This document shows positions 1-8,791 of a stretch of DNA of 64,000 bases, piece by piece (position 1 is the stretch's first letter; each line of letters opens with the position of its first letter). Source of the stretch: CAIVAT01 sp037133475 (GTDB taxonomy: Bacteria; Bacteroidota; Bacteroidia; Bacteroidales; FEN-979); the NCBI GenBank assembly GCA_037133475.1, contig JBAXOB010000020.1, forward strand, positions 1 to 64,000, given 5' to 3'. The position numbers and the translations under genes were made by a program. Under the pieces are notes generated by a model. The model saw nothing but the letters and a program-made list of their open reading frames with translations, was not told the origin of the DNA and made no database searches.

Positions 1-80
1 TGCATTCCTGCATTCCTGCATTCCTGCATTCCTGCATTCCTGCATTCCTGCATTATTTGCATTGCCTGCATTCCTGCATT
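1..80. repeat. 8-bp tandem repeat, unit TGCATTCC
   Basis: Six perfect head-to-tail copies of TGCATTCC fill bases 1-48, and degenerate copies continue to about base 80. The array begins at or before the window edge, so its full length is unknown. It lies just after the stop codon of the LytTR regulator on the minus strand. The unit is too short and has no spacers, so it is not a CRISPR array. Confidence 0.9.
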
Positions 81-795
81 AAATGGACTTAATCAGCTTC
101 TCAAACTCATTCTTGAAATTGGTCCCTATGGGAATCTGCCGCTCACGGATCTTAACATGGTTGCCCTCGATCAGGTCGATACGCGACAAGGCGATGATAA
201 ACGATTTATGGATCCGGGGAAAGGAGGCGGCCGGCAGCAGCGCTTCGATATTCTTCAGCGACTGGTAGCTGATGATCATCTTCTCGTTCGTATAGATCTT
301 AACATAGTCGCCCAGCGCCTCAATATAGAGTATTTCGTCAAGGTTTACCTTGTAGGTTTTCTTGCTTGACTTCACGAAAATAAAGGTCTCCTCCTGCCGG
401 TGGGGCTCCTTCGGTTCGGCATGGGGCAATTCCCTCCCCTTTATCAGCTCCTCGGCCTTCTGGATGGCTTTGTAAAAGCGGTCGAAGGGAAAAGGTTTCA
501 TCAGGTAATCGACCACATCCAGTTCGTAACCCTGGATGGCATATTCGGCATAGGCGGTGGTAATAATGACGAGGGGCGCGTTTTTCAGGGTTTTTAAAAA
601 ATCCATCCCGCTCAGCCTGGGCATGTTGATGTCGAGGAACAACAGGTCAACCTCCCGGTTGTGCAATACCTCGATCGCCTCCACGGCATTGTTGCATTTC
701 TGCACGATCTCCAGGAAGGGGATGTTTTCGGCATATTTTTCGATGACGCGCTGTGCCAGCGGTTCATCATCAATGATCAGGCAGCGGATGTTCAT
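79..795 (-). CDS. LytTR-family response regulator
   Basis: A 238-residue DNA-binding response regulator. The receiver domain covers about residues 1-120, with the acidic pair D9/D10, the phospho-acceptor D55 (in FLDINMP) and K100. The LytTR domain fills residues about 130-238 and contains the typical FPRIHKSFIIAL segment. Its ATG overlaps the TGA of the upstream histidine kinase as ATGA, so the two are translationally coupled and almost certainly cognate. Family knowledge: such pairs replace the classical HisKA/OmpR type in many Bacteroidota. The target genes are not visible from the sequence; the next gene away, an S46 peptidase, is transcribed divergently and is only a guess. Confidence in the family is high. 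Confidence 0.95.
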   Translation of the reverse strand: MNIRCLIIDDEPLAQRVIEKYAENIPFLEIVQKCNNAVEAIEVLHNREVDLLFLDINMPRLSGMDFLKTLKNAPLVIITTAYAEYAIQGYELDVVDYLMKPFPFDRFYKAIQKAEELIKGRELPHAEPKEPHRQEETFIFVKSSKKTYKVNLDEILYIEALGDYVKIYTNEKMIISYQSLKNIEALLPAASFPRIHKSFIIALSRIDLIEGNHVKIRERQIPIGTNFKNEFEKLIKSI

Positions 796-1844
796 GCGAC
801 TAAAATAGTTAATTCAACCCGATAAACGGATGCCGAATCCTTAATTTTCATCTCGTATTTGCCGGGATAGAGCAATTCGAGGCGTTTCGTCACATTGGCC
901 AGTCCAAAACCGCCTGATTTCTTTTGATCGCGGAAGGGGTCAACGCGGTTCTCGATGAAAAACCCCACCCGGTCTTCACGTTCAAGGTCGAAGGCGATAT
1001 GGATATAAGGATCGTCGCCTTTCGTCTTTGCCCCGTGTTTAAAGGCATTTTCAATAAAAGCGATGTAGAGCAGGGGGGCAATTTTCAGATCGAGGTTTTT
1101 ACCCTTCACATCGAAATCAACCTGCAGGTCTTCGCCTGCGCGCAATCGTTCGAGATAGACATAGCTCTGGAGGAACTCCAGCTGTTTTCCAACCGGTACC
1201 AGGTCGTCGTTCGACTCATAAATGACATAGCGCATCAGGTCGGAGAGTTTCAGGATCAGCTCCGGCGCCATGTCCGACTTGTCGAGACTCAGGGAATAGA
1301 GGCTGTTCAGCGTGTTGAAGAAGAAATGGGGATTGACCTGTGCCTTGAGCGCCCGGAGTTCTGATTCGACCTTTTGCCTCTGCACCTCCTTCATCCGCAG
1401 TTCGACATCCTGCAGGGTAATCGAATCACGCATCACCTTCAGCAGCGTGGAGAGGATCAGGAACATCAGGACCAGGATGAACTCAGCGATGAATTCCGTT
1501 AAAAAACTCGGATGTTTTCCCCCCTCAAAAAAATAGGTCATGAAATAATTCAGGAGGATAAACAGGAGGATGTTGGCGATTTCAAGCAGAAAAAAAAGGA
1601 AGAACTTCCGTTTGTTGAAAAATGCCGGAATGAGCCATAACAGGTTGATATAAACGGAGATGGCCAGGAAGCCGATGGTCATCAGGATGTTGACGGCCAT
1701 GCGGAGGCTGATGCTGTAAAAGTTAAAATCCCCCCGCGTGTAGATGAGCACCACGGTAAACAATATCACGCTGATCAGCCAGAAGATCAGGTGCTGCCCT
1801 AAAAAATGAAGATTGCGCTTTTGAAAAAGATCTTTGATCACCAT
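792..1844 (-). CDS. LytS/YehU-type sensor histidine kinase
   Basis: A 350-residue membrane kinase of the His_kinase (PF06580) plus HATPase_c type. Four hydrophobic segments lie in the first 135 residues, followed by a short coiled linker. The phospho-accepting His is H173, in the motif QVNPHFFFNTLNSL. The N box reads FIENAFKHGAK and the glycine box GGFGLANVTKRL. The open frame extends to 1928, but the first 28 residues of that version are polar and unlike the family, so the ATG at 1844, directly before the first membrane segment, is preferred. The gene overlaps the downstream LytTR regulator by ATGA. There is no extracellular sensor domain, so it probably senses through the membrane segments. 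Confidence 0.93.
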   Translation of the reverse strand: MVIKDLFQKRNLHFLGQHLIFWLISVILFTVVLIYTRGDFNFYSISLRMAVNILMTIGFLAISVYINLLWLIPAFFNKRKFFLFFLLEIANILLFILLNYFMTYFFEGGKHPSFLTEFIAEFILVLMFLILSTLLKVMRDSITLQDVELRMKEVQRQKVESELRALKAQVNPHFFFNTLNSLYSLSLDKSDMAPELILKLSDLMRYVIYESNDDLVPVGKQLEFLQSYVYLERLRAGEDLQVDFDVKGKNLDLKIAPLLYIAFIENAFKHGAKTKGDDPYIHIAFDLEREDRVGFFIENRVDPFRDQKKSGGFGLANVTKRLELLYPGKYEMKIKDSASVYRVELTILVA

Positions 1845-2192
1845 GGTCGATTTTTGGCAAAAATGGGCATTGATTTCGGGATTGTCAATTTTTTTTGATG
1901 TCTTCAGGAAAAAACCGGTTGAAATCATTTAATTTATCCTGTAACCCGGCGATCATTTTCCCGTCACACGCTACCCGTGACCAGGGTATTGCTCAAGTTT
2001 TACCGCGGAACAGGGCCATCGGGCTATGTGGGTTTGGCTGATAAAAATATGGGATGGTCGAGAATTTCACCTGTTTATCAAAAAAAAGCCGGTATCGCTG
2101 AAAATGTAATTAATATTGCAATCTGTTTTAAATCATCACCTGCACCATCACCATCGAAACCAATAAGCAACTTAATCAAACAATCTTAACTC
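1845..2192. other. Divergent intergenic region, kinase/regulator pair versus S46 peptidase
   Basis: About 350 bases between divergently transcribed genes. I find no gene, no strong hairpin and no exact TAnnTTTG element. It must contain both promoters. The peptidase start is preceded by an A-rich stretch without a Shine-Dalgarno sequence, which is normal for Bacteroidota. Confidence 0.5.
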
Positions 2193-4388
2193 ATGAAAAC
2201 AGTCACACAAAAATTAAAACTTGCCCTGATCGCGCTTGTCCTTTTCGTGGCAACCGCATCGTCGGGTTTTGCCCAGAACCCGCCCGATGAAGGCATGTGG
2301 TTACCGCTGCTGCTCGAGCGGCTGAATTACGTCGATATGCAAAAGATGGGGCTTCATCTCACGGCCGACGAACTTTACAGTATCAATCACAACAGCCTGA
2401 AGGATGCCATCGTAGGCCTCTCCAATGGCGGCGGCGGCGGCGGTTTCTTCTGCACGGCCGAACTGGTATCGGGCCAGGGGTTGCTCTTCACCAACCATCA
2501 TTGCGGTTATGGCGCCGTTCAGAGCCACAGTTCGACCGACCATGACTATCTTACCGATGGTTTCTGGGCGAAAACCAACAGCGAGGAGCTTTCAAACGAG
2601 AACATGTGCGCCTCCTTCCTGCAGCGTATCGAGAATGTGACCGATTCCATCATCCCCCTGCTTACCGACGACATGAAGGAGACCGACCGCGGCACCAAGA
2701 TCAGGGATATTTCGGCCCGCATCAGGAAAAGAGCCGAAGAGGGCGGGAAATTCGAAGCCTCGGTTAAAGCCTTTTACGGCGGTAACGAGTATTACCTGTT
2801 TGTTTTCAAAACCTACAAGGATGTCCGCCTCGTCGGAGCCCCCCCCTCCTCTATCGGGAAATTCGGAGGCGATACCGACAACTGGATGTGGCCGCGTCAT
2901 ACCGGCGACTTTTCCATCCTGCGCGTTTATACCGATGCAGATGGCAACCCTGCCAAATATTCTGAAAAGAATATCCCTCTCAAAGCCACCTATCACCTGC
3001 CCATCAGCCTGAAGGGGATCAAGAAGAACGACTTTGCCATGATCTGGGGCTACCCGGGATCCACCACCCGTTATCTTACCTCCTATGGCATTGATTATAA
3101 CCTCAGCACCTTTTATCCTACCCTGATAAAACTCTTCGGGAAAGAGCTGGATGTCATGAAAGAGCGGATGGATGCCGACAAAGCCGTCAAAATCGCCTAT
3201 GCCGCCAATTATGCAGGGATTGCCAATACCTGGAAAAATTTCATCGGTCAGGAGAGAATGCTTGTCCGTAACAAAGTCGAAGGCAAGAAAAAGGTCATCG
3301 AACAGGATTTCGTTGCCTGGTGCGGTAAAGATCCTGCAAGGGAGAAAAAATACGGCAAGGTGCTTGACAACCTGAAGTCGGGCTATGCCGACATGCAGAA
3401 AATCGCCATCCCCTTCTTTTATGCCAACCTGGCCGGGATGGGTCTCGACGTGGTGCAGATCGCCAACCAGTTCGGCGGTCTCCAGGGCGCCCTTGAAAAG
3501 AAGAGCAAAGATGGCATCAAGCAGGCCCAGGAGGGCTGCAGGGCTGCCGTTAAGGAACACTTCAAACAATTCGACCTGGGTATTGCCAAAAAAACCCTTG
3601 CCGAGATGCTTCGCATGTATGCAACCGATGTTGCTCCTGCCGAATTGCCATCGATCTTTGCCACCATTGCAAAAGACTATAAAAACGACTACACTGCTTT
3701 TGCCAATGCAGTATATGAAAAATCGGTGTTTGCCACCGCTGCCAATGCCAACAAATTCATCGACAAGCCAAGCCTGAAGGTTTACAAGAAAGACCTGGGA
3801 TGGATGCTTGCCAAATCAATGGAGGAGTCGATGGGCAAATACATGGCTGCCTATCAGGGTGCCAGGAGCAATGTCAGCGCCGCCAACCGCATGTTCATCG
3901 GTGGATTGCGCGAGATGAACCCCGGCCTGGTGAAGTATCCCGATGCAAACTCTACCATGCGTATGACCTATGGCAGCGTGCTTGACTATTATCCTGCCGA
4001 TGCGGTTCATTACGATTATCTCACCACCCTCAAAGGGGTGATGCAGAAGGAAGATCCTACCAACGATGAATTCATCGTGGAAAAGAAACTGAAAGAGCTG
4101 TTCAAGGCAAAGGATTATGGCCAGTATGGCGAAAACGGCGAAATGGTGGTCTGTTTCCTCACCACCAACGACATCACCGGCGGCAACTCGGGAAGCCCTG
4201 TCATCAATGCCGACGGCCAGCTGATCGGCCTTGCCTTCGACGGCAACTGGGAAGCCATGAGCGGCGACATCATGTTCGAACCCGAGATGCAGCGCACCAT
4301 CTGCGTGGATGCCCGCTACGTCCTCTTTATCATCGACAAGTATGCCGGCGCCGCCAACATTATCAACGAACTGACGCTGATAAAATAG
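2193..4388 (+). CDS. S46-family dipeptidyl-peptidase, DPP7-like
   Basis: A 731-residue exported serine peptidase of family S46, the usual length for DPP7/DPP11. A signal peptide covers about residues 1-27 (cleavage after SGFA). The catalytic His is in the motif TNHHCGYG (H103) and the nucleophile is S666 in GGNSGSPV. Residue 684, in the segment LAFDGNWE, is Gly. Family knowledge: Gly here goes with DPP7-like specificity for hydrophobic P1 residues, while DPP11 has Arg and prefers Asp/Glu. The expected role is removal of dipeptides from peptides in the periplasm for amino-acid nutrition. The gene is monocistronic and ends in a strong terminator. Substrate specificity is inferred from one residue. 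Confidence 0.95.
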   Translation: MKTVTQKLKLALIALVLFVATASSGFAQNPPDEGMWLPLLLERLNYVDMQKMGLHLTADELYSINHNSLKDAIVGLSNGGGGGGFFCTAELVSGQGLLFTNHHCGYGAVQSHSSTDHDYLTDGFWAKTNSEELSNENMCASFLQRIENVTDSIIPLLTDDMKETDRGTKIRDISARIRKRAEEGGKFEASVKAFYGGNEYYLFVFKTYKDVRLVGAPPSSIGKFGGDTDNWMWPRHTGDFSILRVYTDADGNPAKYSEKNIPLKATYHLPISLKGIKKNDFAMIWGYPGSTTRYLTSYGIDYNLSTFYPTLIKLFGKELDVMKERMDADKAVKIAYAANYAGIANTWKNFIGQERMLVRNKVEGKKKVIEQDFVAWCGKDPAREKKYGKVLDNLKSGYADMQKIAIPFFYANLAGMGLDVVQIANQFGGLQGALEKKSKDGIKQAQEGCRAAVKEHFKQFDLGIAKKTLAEMLRMYATDVAPAELPSIFATIAKDYKNDYTAFANAVYEKSVFATAANANKFIDKPSLKVYKKDLGWMLAKSMEESMGKYMAAYQGARSNVSAANRMFIGGLREMNPGLVKYPDANSTMRMTYGSVLDYYPADAVHYDYLTTLKGVMQKEDPTNDEFIVEKKLKELFKAKDYGQYGENGEMVVCFLTTNDITGGNSGSPVINADGQLIGLAFDGNWEAMSGDIMFEPEMQRTICVDARYVLFIIDKYAGAANIINELTLIK

Positions 4389-4417
4389 ACCAGCCGGTCC
4401 TTTTATTCCATGGTTAT

Positions 4418-4452
4418 AGCAGGGGTACGATGATCGTGCCCCTGCTTTTTTT
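4418..4452 (+). terminator. Rho-independent terminator after the S46 peptidase
   Basis: The stem AGCAGGGG/CCCCTGCT is extended by an inner ACGAT/ATCGT pairing and followed by a run of seven T. It lies 30 bases after the peptidase stop and before the convergent membrane-protein gene. Confidence 0.9.
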
Positions 4453-4481
4453 AAGGGTTAGTCCATAAATCATTTCTGGAT

Positions 4482-5159
4482 TCAGCCCTGCTGAACCGGT
4501 TCTTTCGCTTTGACGGAAACAACATGGTAAATGCATGCAAACGCCAGGCTGATCCAGATTATGGCGGGGAAAATACCCACAACAAAACAGATAAGCCCGC
4601 CGATCCCGACGAAAAAAGCGGTTAATCCCATCAGGAAAATGGTTCCGGCATGGCCGTTGGTCATATTCCAGCTTTTCCTGATGGCCTCGGCCGCCTCCAT
4701 CTTCTCATCCATCACCAGGAAGGGGACAAAGGCAAGCTTACAGGCGAAGATGATACCCGGGACGATCAGCATGATGATACCGGCCATGACGATCAGCGAG
4801 ACCAGGATCTGCGATAACAGGACATTCCCGAACGACTGGTAGGCGAAGAAGATGTCCTGTACTTTGAACGTTTCACCCCTGACCGCCTTCAGGAATACCC
4901 ACGAGGAGCCATAGCTCACCGGCGCCAGCACCAGCAGGCCATAGACAATCTGGAAAAACCCTGTCGTCATCAGGCTCCCAAACAGCAATCCCCGTGTAAA
5001 CCCTACCGGGAGCGAAAGGAGCACCTGGATAAGCATGACCAGCAGGAGCTCCGGAAAATTCTTTTTCATAATTTCCCAGCCGTGGCCGTATGTTCCCGAA
5101 ACAGTGGGTTCCGGCAATTGCATTTGATTTTGATTTTCGTTGTTTTGGTTGATTTCCAT
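4482..5159 (-). CDS. Multi-pass membrane protein of unknown function
   Basis: A 225-residue integral membrane protein. A polar, Asn/Gln-rich head of about 25 residues is followed by five to six hydrophobic segments. A short amphipathic stretch with the motif EAAEAIRKSWNMTNGH lies between membrane segments; similar Ser/Trp-rich motifs occur in small bacterial membrane proteins annotated as glycerophosphodiesterase-membrane-domain or DUF975-like. I do not recognise a catalytic motif. The gene stands alone: it converges with the S46 peptidase, and a repeat-containing spacer lies upstream. The function is left open. Confidence 0.75.
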   Translation of the reverse strand: MEINQNNENQNQMQLPEPTVSGTYGHGWEIMKKNFPELLLVMLIQVLLSLPVGFTRGLLFGSLMTTGFFQIVYGLLVLAPVSYGSSWVFLKAVRGETFKVQDIFFAYQSFGNVLLSQILVSLIVMAGIIMLIVPGIIFACKLAFVPFLVMDEKMEAAEAIRKSWNMTNGHAGTIFLMGLTAFFVGIGGLICFVVGIFPAIIWISLAFACIYHVVSVKAKEPVQQG

Positions 5160-5239
5160 GATGTTTTTGGTTTGGAGAATGTTTTATGAATTGATGCTTT
5201 TCATACGAATCCTTTTCCCGGAAGTACAGCAGTTAATTC

Positions 5240-5321
5240 AACCACAATGGCACAATGATTTACACAATGTTCACAATGGTTTTCATTGTGTGCTTTGTGC
5301 CTTCATTGTGCCATGGTGGTT
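5240..5321. repeat. Palindromic CACAATG repeat, copy 1
   Basis: An imperfect inverted repeat whose arms are AACCACAATGGCACAATGA and its near-complement ending in CATGGTGGTT, with several more CACAATG/CATTGTG units inside. Related copies occur at 56428-56520 (full) and 49284-49323 (one arm). All three are intergenic. It codes for nothing evident. The rest of the 346-base spacer 5160-5505 holds only the palindrome at 5397-5417. Confidence 0.85.
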
Positions 5322-5396
5322 CCTTTCCTGTCTGACCTCCTTCTCAGGAGATTTTCAACAAGCCCGGCGGTATATATTATCACCGACAAACCTTCT

Positions 5397-5417
5397 CCCT
5401 CTCCTTCAAGGAGAGGG
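5397..5417. repeat. Perfect palindrome in a CT-rich spacer
   Basis: The 21-base hairpin has arms CCCTCTCCTT/AAGGAGAGGG around a single C and is followed by CAGGGGTGAGG. No T-run follows on either strand, so it is not a standard terminator. Palindromes of this kind recur as dispersed elements in many genomes. Confidence 0.7.
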
Positions 5418-5505
5418 TCAGGGGTGAGGTCATTTACAATACAATACATATCTGGTTATATGAATCCTATCAATCAAATTAATTTTCAAGCAGCTTCATG
5501 AAATT

Positions 5506-6807
5506 CTAAAACTTCTGCCGGTAAAGCATTTTATTGTCCGATTCACCGGGTATGTTGTAAAGATAATAAACCCAGTCGTTGTAAACCCGCACCTTTTCAG
5601 GGTAGTCATGCAACAGGGAGATCCGTTTCCTGACATTGCCCGAATTCAGATCGATCTTATACAAACTGCAGGTTCCGTTCCTGATAAAGGTGGTATAAAC
5701 CGTACCCGTAATCCCGTCAACCAGGATGTCGTTGGTCCAGCGGCAATCCTTGATCTTATCCACATTCAGGGCAAGTTTGTAGGAGAAACTCCCGGTGCTG
5801 TCGTAAAACTCCATCTGCCGGTCGGGGGTGTTGAAAATACAGATAAAGCTCCCCACACGGTACAGCGAAGTTTTAACCGGCCTGTAAAGTATCTTGTGAA
5901 CATAATTCCAGGTGACAAAATCCTCGCGCGAATCGGGCGGTTTGCTGATGCCCAGCATCATGGCGTCATCCTGGTTGCGGCGAAGCATCTTCATCTTTTT
6001 CTCATCCTTCACCTGTGTAATGGCATGTTTCAACAGGGTCTTCCGGTTGACGCCATAATATTCAACCCCCATCCCGCGATCGGTAACCCTTTGAAAAAAG
6101 AGGATCTCAGGGGTGGCGGCGACACAGTTCTTCAGCACATCGTCAAACTTCTTCAGGCTGACGGGATGGATGAGATGCAGCCTGCCGCCATCCCTGAATA
6201 CCTGGAATCCCGAATCGTGGCTCAACACATGCAGGTTCCCCAGGCAATCCTTAAACAACCTGGTTGGCGTGAAGAGAAAGGGACCCGACTTTGCGGCCGT
6301 ATCCCCGGTGAGGGTCTTGCAGATCAATTCAGCCCGCGATAACCGTTCCCTGTAAATCAGCAGGTAAACAAGGCTGCTGTCGGTTTCATAGTCCAGCACC
6401 GCGTAGTGGTCATCCCTGAAAAAGGGCTCATTTGCTTCGGCTTTGATTTCAACCTCCTGCAATTCTTTTGCCTGGCGGTTCAGGTAGAGCGTAAGCGAGT
6501 AGGAGGTTTCATCGAGCAGGAGGGTCTTTGTTTCAAAACCCACGTAACTCACCACCAGGGCGGCTGGCAGACTGTCGGTATAAAATGAAAAGGCGCCGTG
6601 TTTGTCGGTTGCGGTACCCATATGCGACCGTGCGATGGTGAGATTTACATCGGCAAGGGGTTTCCCGGTTCCCTGTTCCAGGATCTTCCCGTAGAAAAAA
6701 TGGTATCGCTGCTGGCCATCCGCAACCGGGGCCTTGATGATCAACAACAGTAACCAAAACCAGAAAAACCGGGAGCCGGTCTTTCCGCGCCATTTCATCA
6801 CTTTCAT
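5506..6807 (-). CDS. Exported protein with CarboxypepD_reg-like domain
   Basis: A 433-residue exported protein. From the ATG at 6807 there is a basic start (MKVMKWRGK) and a hydrophobic segment, so a signal peptide is likely. The open frame runs on to 6909, but that extension is not signal-like. A carboxypeptidase-regulatory-like beta-sandwich follows at about residues 35-125, with the typical GKPLADVNL and GTATDKHGAFSF segments. The remaining 300 residues are beta-rich and resemble the 6-bladed-propeller-type proteins of Bacteroidota, but I cannot assign a family. There is no TonB box or barrel, so it is not a TonB-dependent receptor. It is divergent from the second histidine kinase pair. 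Function unknown. Confidence 0.75.
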   Translation of the reverse strand: MKVMKWRGKTGSRFFWFWLLLLIIKAPVADGQQRYHFFYGKILEQGTGKPLADVNLTIARSHMGTATDKHGAFSFYTDSLPAALVVSYVGFETKTLLLDETSYSLTLYLNRQAKELQEVEIKAEANEPFFRDDHYAVLDYETDSSLVYLLIYRERLSRAELICKTLTGDTAAKSGPFLFTPTRLFKDCLGNLHVLSHDSGFQVFRDGGRLHLIHPVSLKKFDDVLKNCVAATPEILFFQRVTDRGMGVEYYGVNRKTLLKHAITQVKDEKKMKMLRRNQDDAMMLGISKPPDSREDFVTWNYVHKILYRPVKTSLYRVGSFICIFNTPDRQMEFYDSTGSFSYKLALNVDKIKDCRWTNDILVDGITGTVYTTFIRNGTCSLYKIDLNSGNVRKRISLLHDYPEKVRVYNDWVYYLYNIPGESDNKMLYRQKF

Positions 6808-7034
6808 GAAACACGGGTATGACATCCTTCCCCGGCACCCCTTTGCTGCAGGAGGTAATACGGCGGTACCGGGTATCACAAACATACGAAACATTTTGAA
6901 ATTTTCCATGCAAAGTAATCGACAGAAATGGCGCTATGGCCGGACAAAGAAGGGGCATGGTCGATTAGTGCCCGTTTCATTTGCTTTTAAGCCCCGGCTG
7001 TTGTTAATTTGTGACTGAATTTCAACCACCTGAG

Positions 7035-8060
7035 ATGAAGACAAAGTACAAAATCCTGATCCACGTCGCCTTTTGGATTTACATGTTCAACCAGATCCTT
7101 CTTTCGGTGGCGATGATGTGGGAGAAGCAATATGACCCGTTCGAGGAGGTGACGATCTATCCGCTGACAAGTTTCATCACCTTTTACAGTTTTTATTTCA
7201 TTTTTGGACTCTTCTTCACCCGGAAAAAGAAGCTCACCCCGATCCTGCTGCTGGCCGCCTGTTTCATCATCCTCATCCCGTTGCGTGTAGGGATGGAATA
7301 CCTCTTCTGGAAACATATCGGGTACAGCCACCTGAAGCCGGCAAGCCTGCTGCATGTCGACCTCGGCTGGTGGGTGAACTCCCTGCGGCTGGTGATCATC
7401 TATACCATTTATGCCCTGCTGATCCAGCTTGCCATAGGCTGGGCAGAGACCCAGAAGCTGAAAACCGAGCTGCTGCTGGAAAAACAATCGGGCGAGCTGG
7501 CATTGCTCCGGTCGCAGATCAATCCCCATTTCCTCTTCAACACCCTGAACAACATCTACTCGCTGGTTTATCAGAAATCGGAGGATGCCCCCGAGGCGGT
7601 GATGAAAATGTCGTCGATCATGCGCTATATGCTCTATGATGCTACCACCGACAAGGTGCTGCTCGAAAAGGAGATCGAATACCTGAAGAGTTTCATCGAA
7701 CTGGAAAAACTGAGGATCAGGCACAAGGATTTCGTCGAACTTGCAATAACCGGGAATATTGAAGGACGGACCATCGCACCCATGCTGCTGATCCCCTTTG
7801 TTGAAAACGCCTTTAAACATGGCAGTAAAAGCGTGGCGAATCCCGGGATCAGGATCAGCCTGACCGTCGGCGATCATCAAATCCGGTTTGAAGTGACCAA
7901 CTACCTGCGGAAAAACGCAACCCTTACCAAAGACCAGGTCGGAGGCATCGGCCTGCACAATATCCGCCGCAGGCTGAACCTTCTCTACCCCGGGAAACAC
8001 CAGCTTGAGATCCGTACGGATGAAGAAAATTATCATGTATTATTAATCATTTGGGTATGA
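7035..8060 (+). CDS. LytS/YehU-type sensor histidine kinase (second pair)
   Basis: A 341-residue membrane kinase with four membrane segments in residues 1-140 and a His_kinase motif QINPHFLFNTLNNIYSL. The N box is PFVENAFKHGSK and the G box is GGIGLHNIRRRLNLLYP. A GTG at 7011 would add eight residues, but the ATG at 7035 begins directly before the first hydrophobic segment and is preferred. It overlaps the following LytTR regulator by ATGA. It is paralogous to the kinase at 792-1844: same architecture and the same NPHF-FNTLN and YPGK motifs. The pair probably arose by duplication, or belongs to the common Bacteroidota expansion of this family. Confidence 0.95.
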   Translation: MKTKYKILIHVAFWIYMFNQILLSVAMMWEKQYDPFEEVTIYPLTSFITFYSFYFIFGLFFTRKKKLTPILLLAACFIILIPLRVGMEYLFWKHIGYSHLKPASLLHVDLGWWVNSLRLVIIYTIYALLIQLAIGWAETQKLKTELLLEKQSGELALLRSQINPHFLFNTLNNIYSLVYQKSEDAPEAVMKMSSIMRYMLYDATTDKVLLEKEIEYLKSFIELEKLRIRHKDFVELAITGNIEGRTIAPMLLIPFVENAFKHGSKSVANPGIRISLTVGDHQIRFEVTNYLRKNATLTKDQVGGIGLHNIRRRLNLLYPGKHQLEIRTDEENYHVLLIIWV

Positions 8061-8785
8061 ATATCAACTGTATAGCGATTGATGACGAACCCCTTGCGCT
8101 CGACATCATCAGGGATTACTGTTCAAAAGTCGTTTTCCTGAATCTCCTGAAGACATTCGACAATGCCATTGAATCCATCGAGTTTATCAGGACCAACAAG
8201 GTCGACCTGATGTTCCTGGATATCCAGATGGAGGAACTCACCGGGATCCAGTTGCTGAATGCGCTGAAACACCGGCCATTCGTGATCTTCACGACTGCTT
8301 ACGAGCGTTATGCCCTCCAGGGATTTGAACTCGACGTGGTGGATTATATGCTGAAGCCCGTATCCTTTGAGCGTTTCATCAAGGGGGTCAACAAGGTTTG
8401 TGAACGGATGCAGTTTGATACCGGAACTGTCAAATCTGAAAACGGCAAGCCCAGGTCGCCGGAAACCTCATTTTTCTTCGTGAAAACCGAAACCAGGATG
8501 GAACGCATTGAAAACCATGAGGTGCTCTATGTCGAGGGGATGGGCGACTACTGGCGCATCGTTACCAAAACGCGCAGGATCATGACCCTGATGAATGCCC
8601 GCAAACTGGAGGAGGTGCTGCGTGAACCGCAGTTCTGCCGCGTTCACAAATCCTTTTTCATCGCGCTTGACAAGATCGAATCGATCGAACGCAACCGCAT
8701 CAAAATCGGCGACCAGTACATCCCCGTAAGCGAAACCTACCACAAGGCCTTTTTCGACCTGGTGGAAAGAAAAAAACTGGCCTGA
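8057..8785 (+). CDS. LytTR-family response regulator (second pair)
   Basis: A 242-residue response regulator with a receiver domain (D9/D10, D55 in FLDIQM, Lys in MLKPVSF) and a C-terminal LytTR domain containing CRVHKSFFIALDKIESIERN. Translation from the ATG at 8057 gives the ATGA overlap with the kinase stop. A TTG two codons earlier is possible but unlikely. The cognate kinase is immediately upstream. The targets of the regulator are unknown. It converges with the acyltransferase gene, with only six bases between the two stop codons. Confidence 0.95.
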   Translation: MNINCIAIDDEPLALDIIRDYCSKVVFLNLLKTFDNAIESIEFIRTNKVDLMFLDIQMEELTGIQLLNALKHRPFVIFTTAYERYALQGFELDVVDYMLKPVSFERFIKGVNKVCERMQFDTGTVKSENGKPRSPETSFFFVKTETRMERIENHEVLYVEGMGDYWRIVTKTRRIMTLMNARKLEEVLREPQFCRVHKSFFIALDKIESIERNRIKIGDQYIPVSETYHKAFFDLVERKKLA

Positions 8786-8791
8786 AGCCCT

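Noticed and set aside
1..80. CRISPR-like array at the window start
   Set aside because: The unit is eight bases, contiguous, without spacers, and no cas genes are near.
2592..3569. Long open frame antisense to the S46 peptidase
   Set aside because: It lies wholly inside a well-supported enzyme gene, has no recognisable motifs, and its composition follows from the sense codons.
6987..8036. Long open frame antisense to the second histidine kinase
   Set aside because: Complete overlap with a kinase that shows all catalytic boxes; the antisense product has no family.
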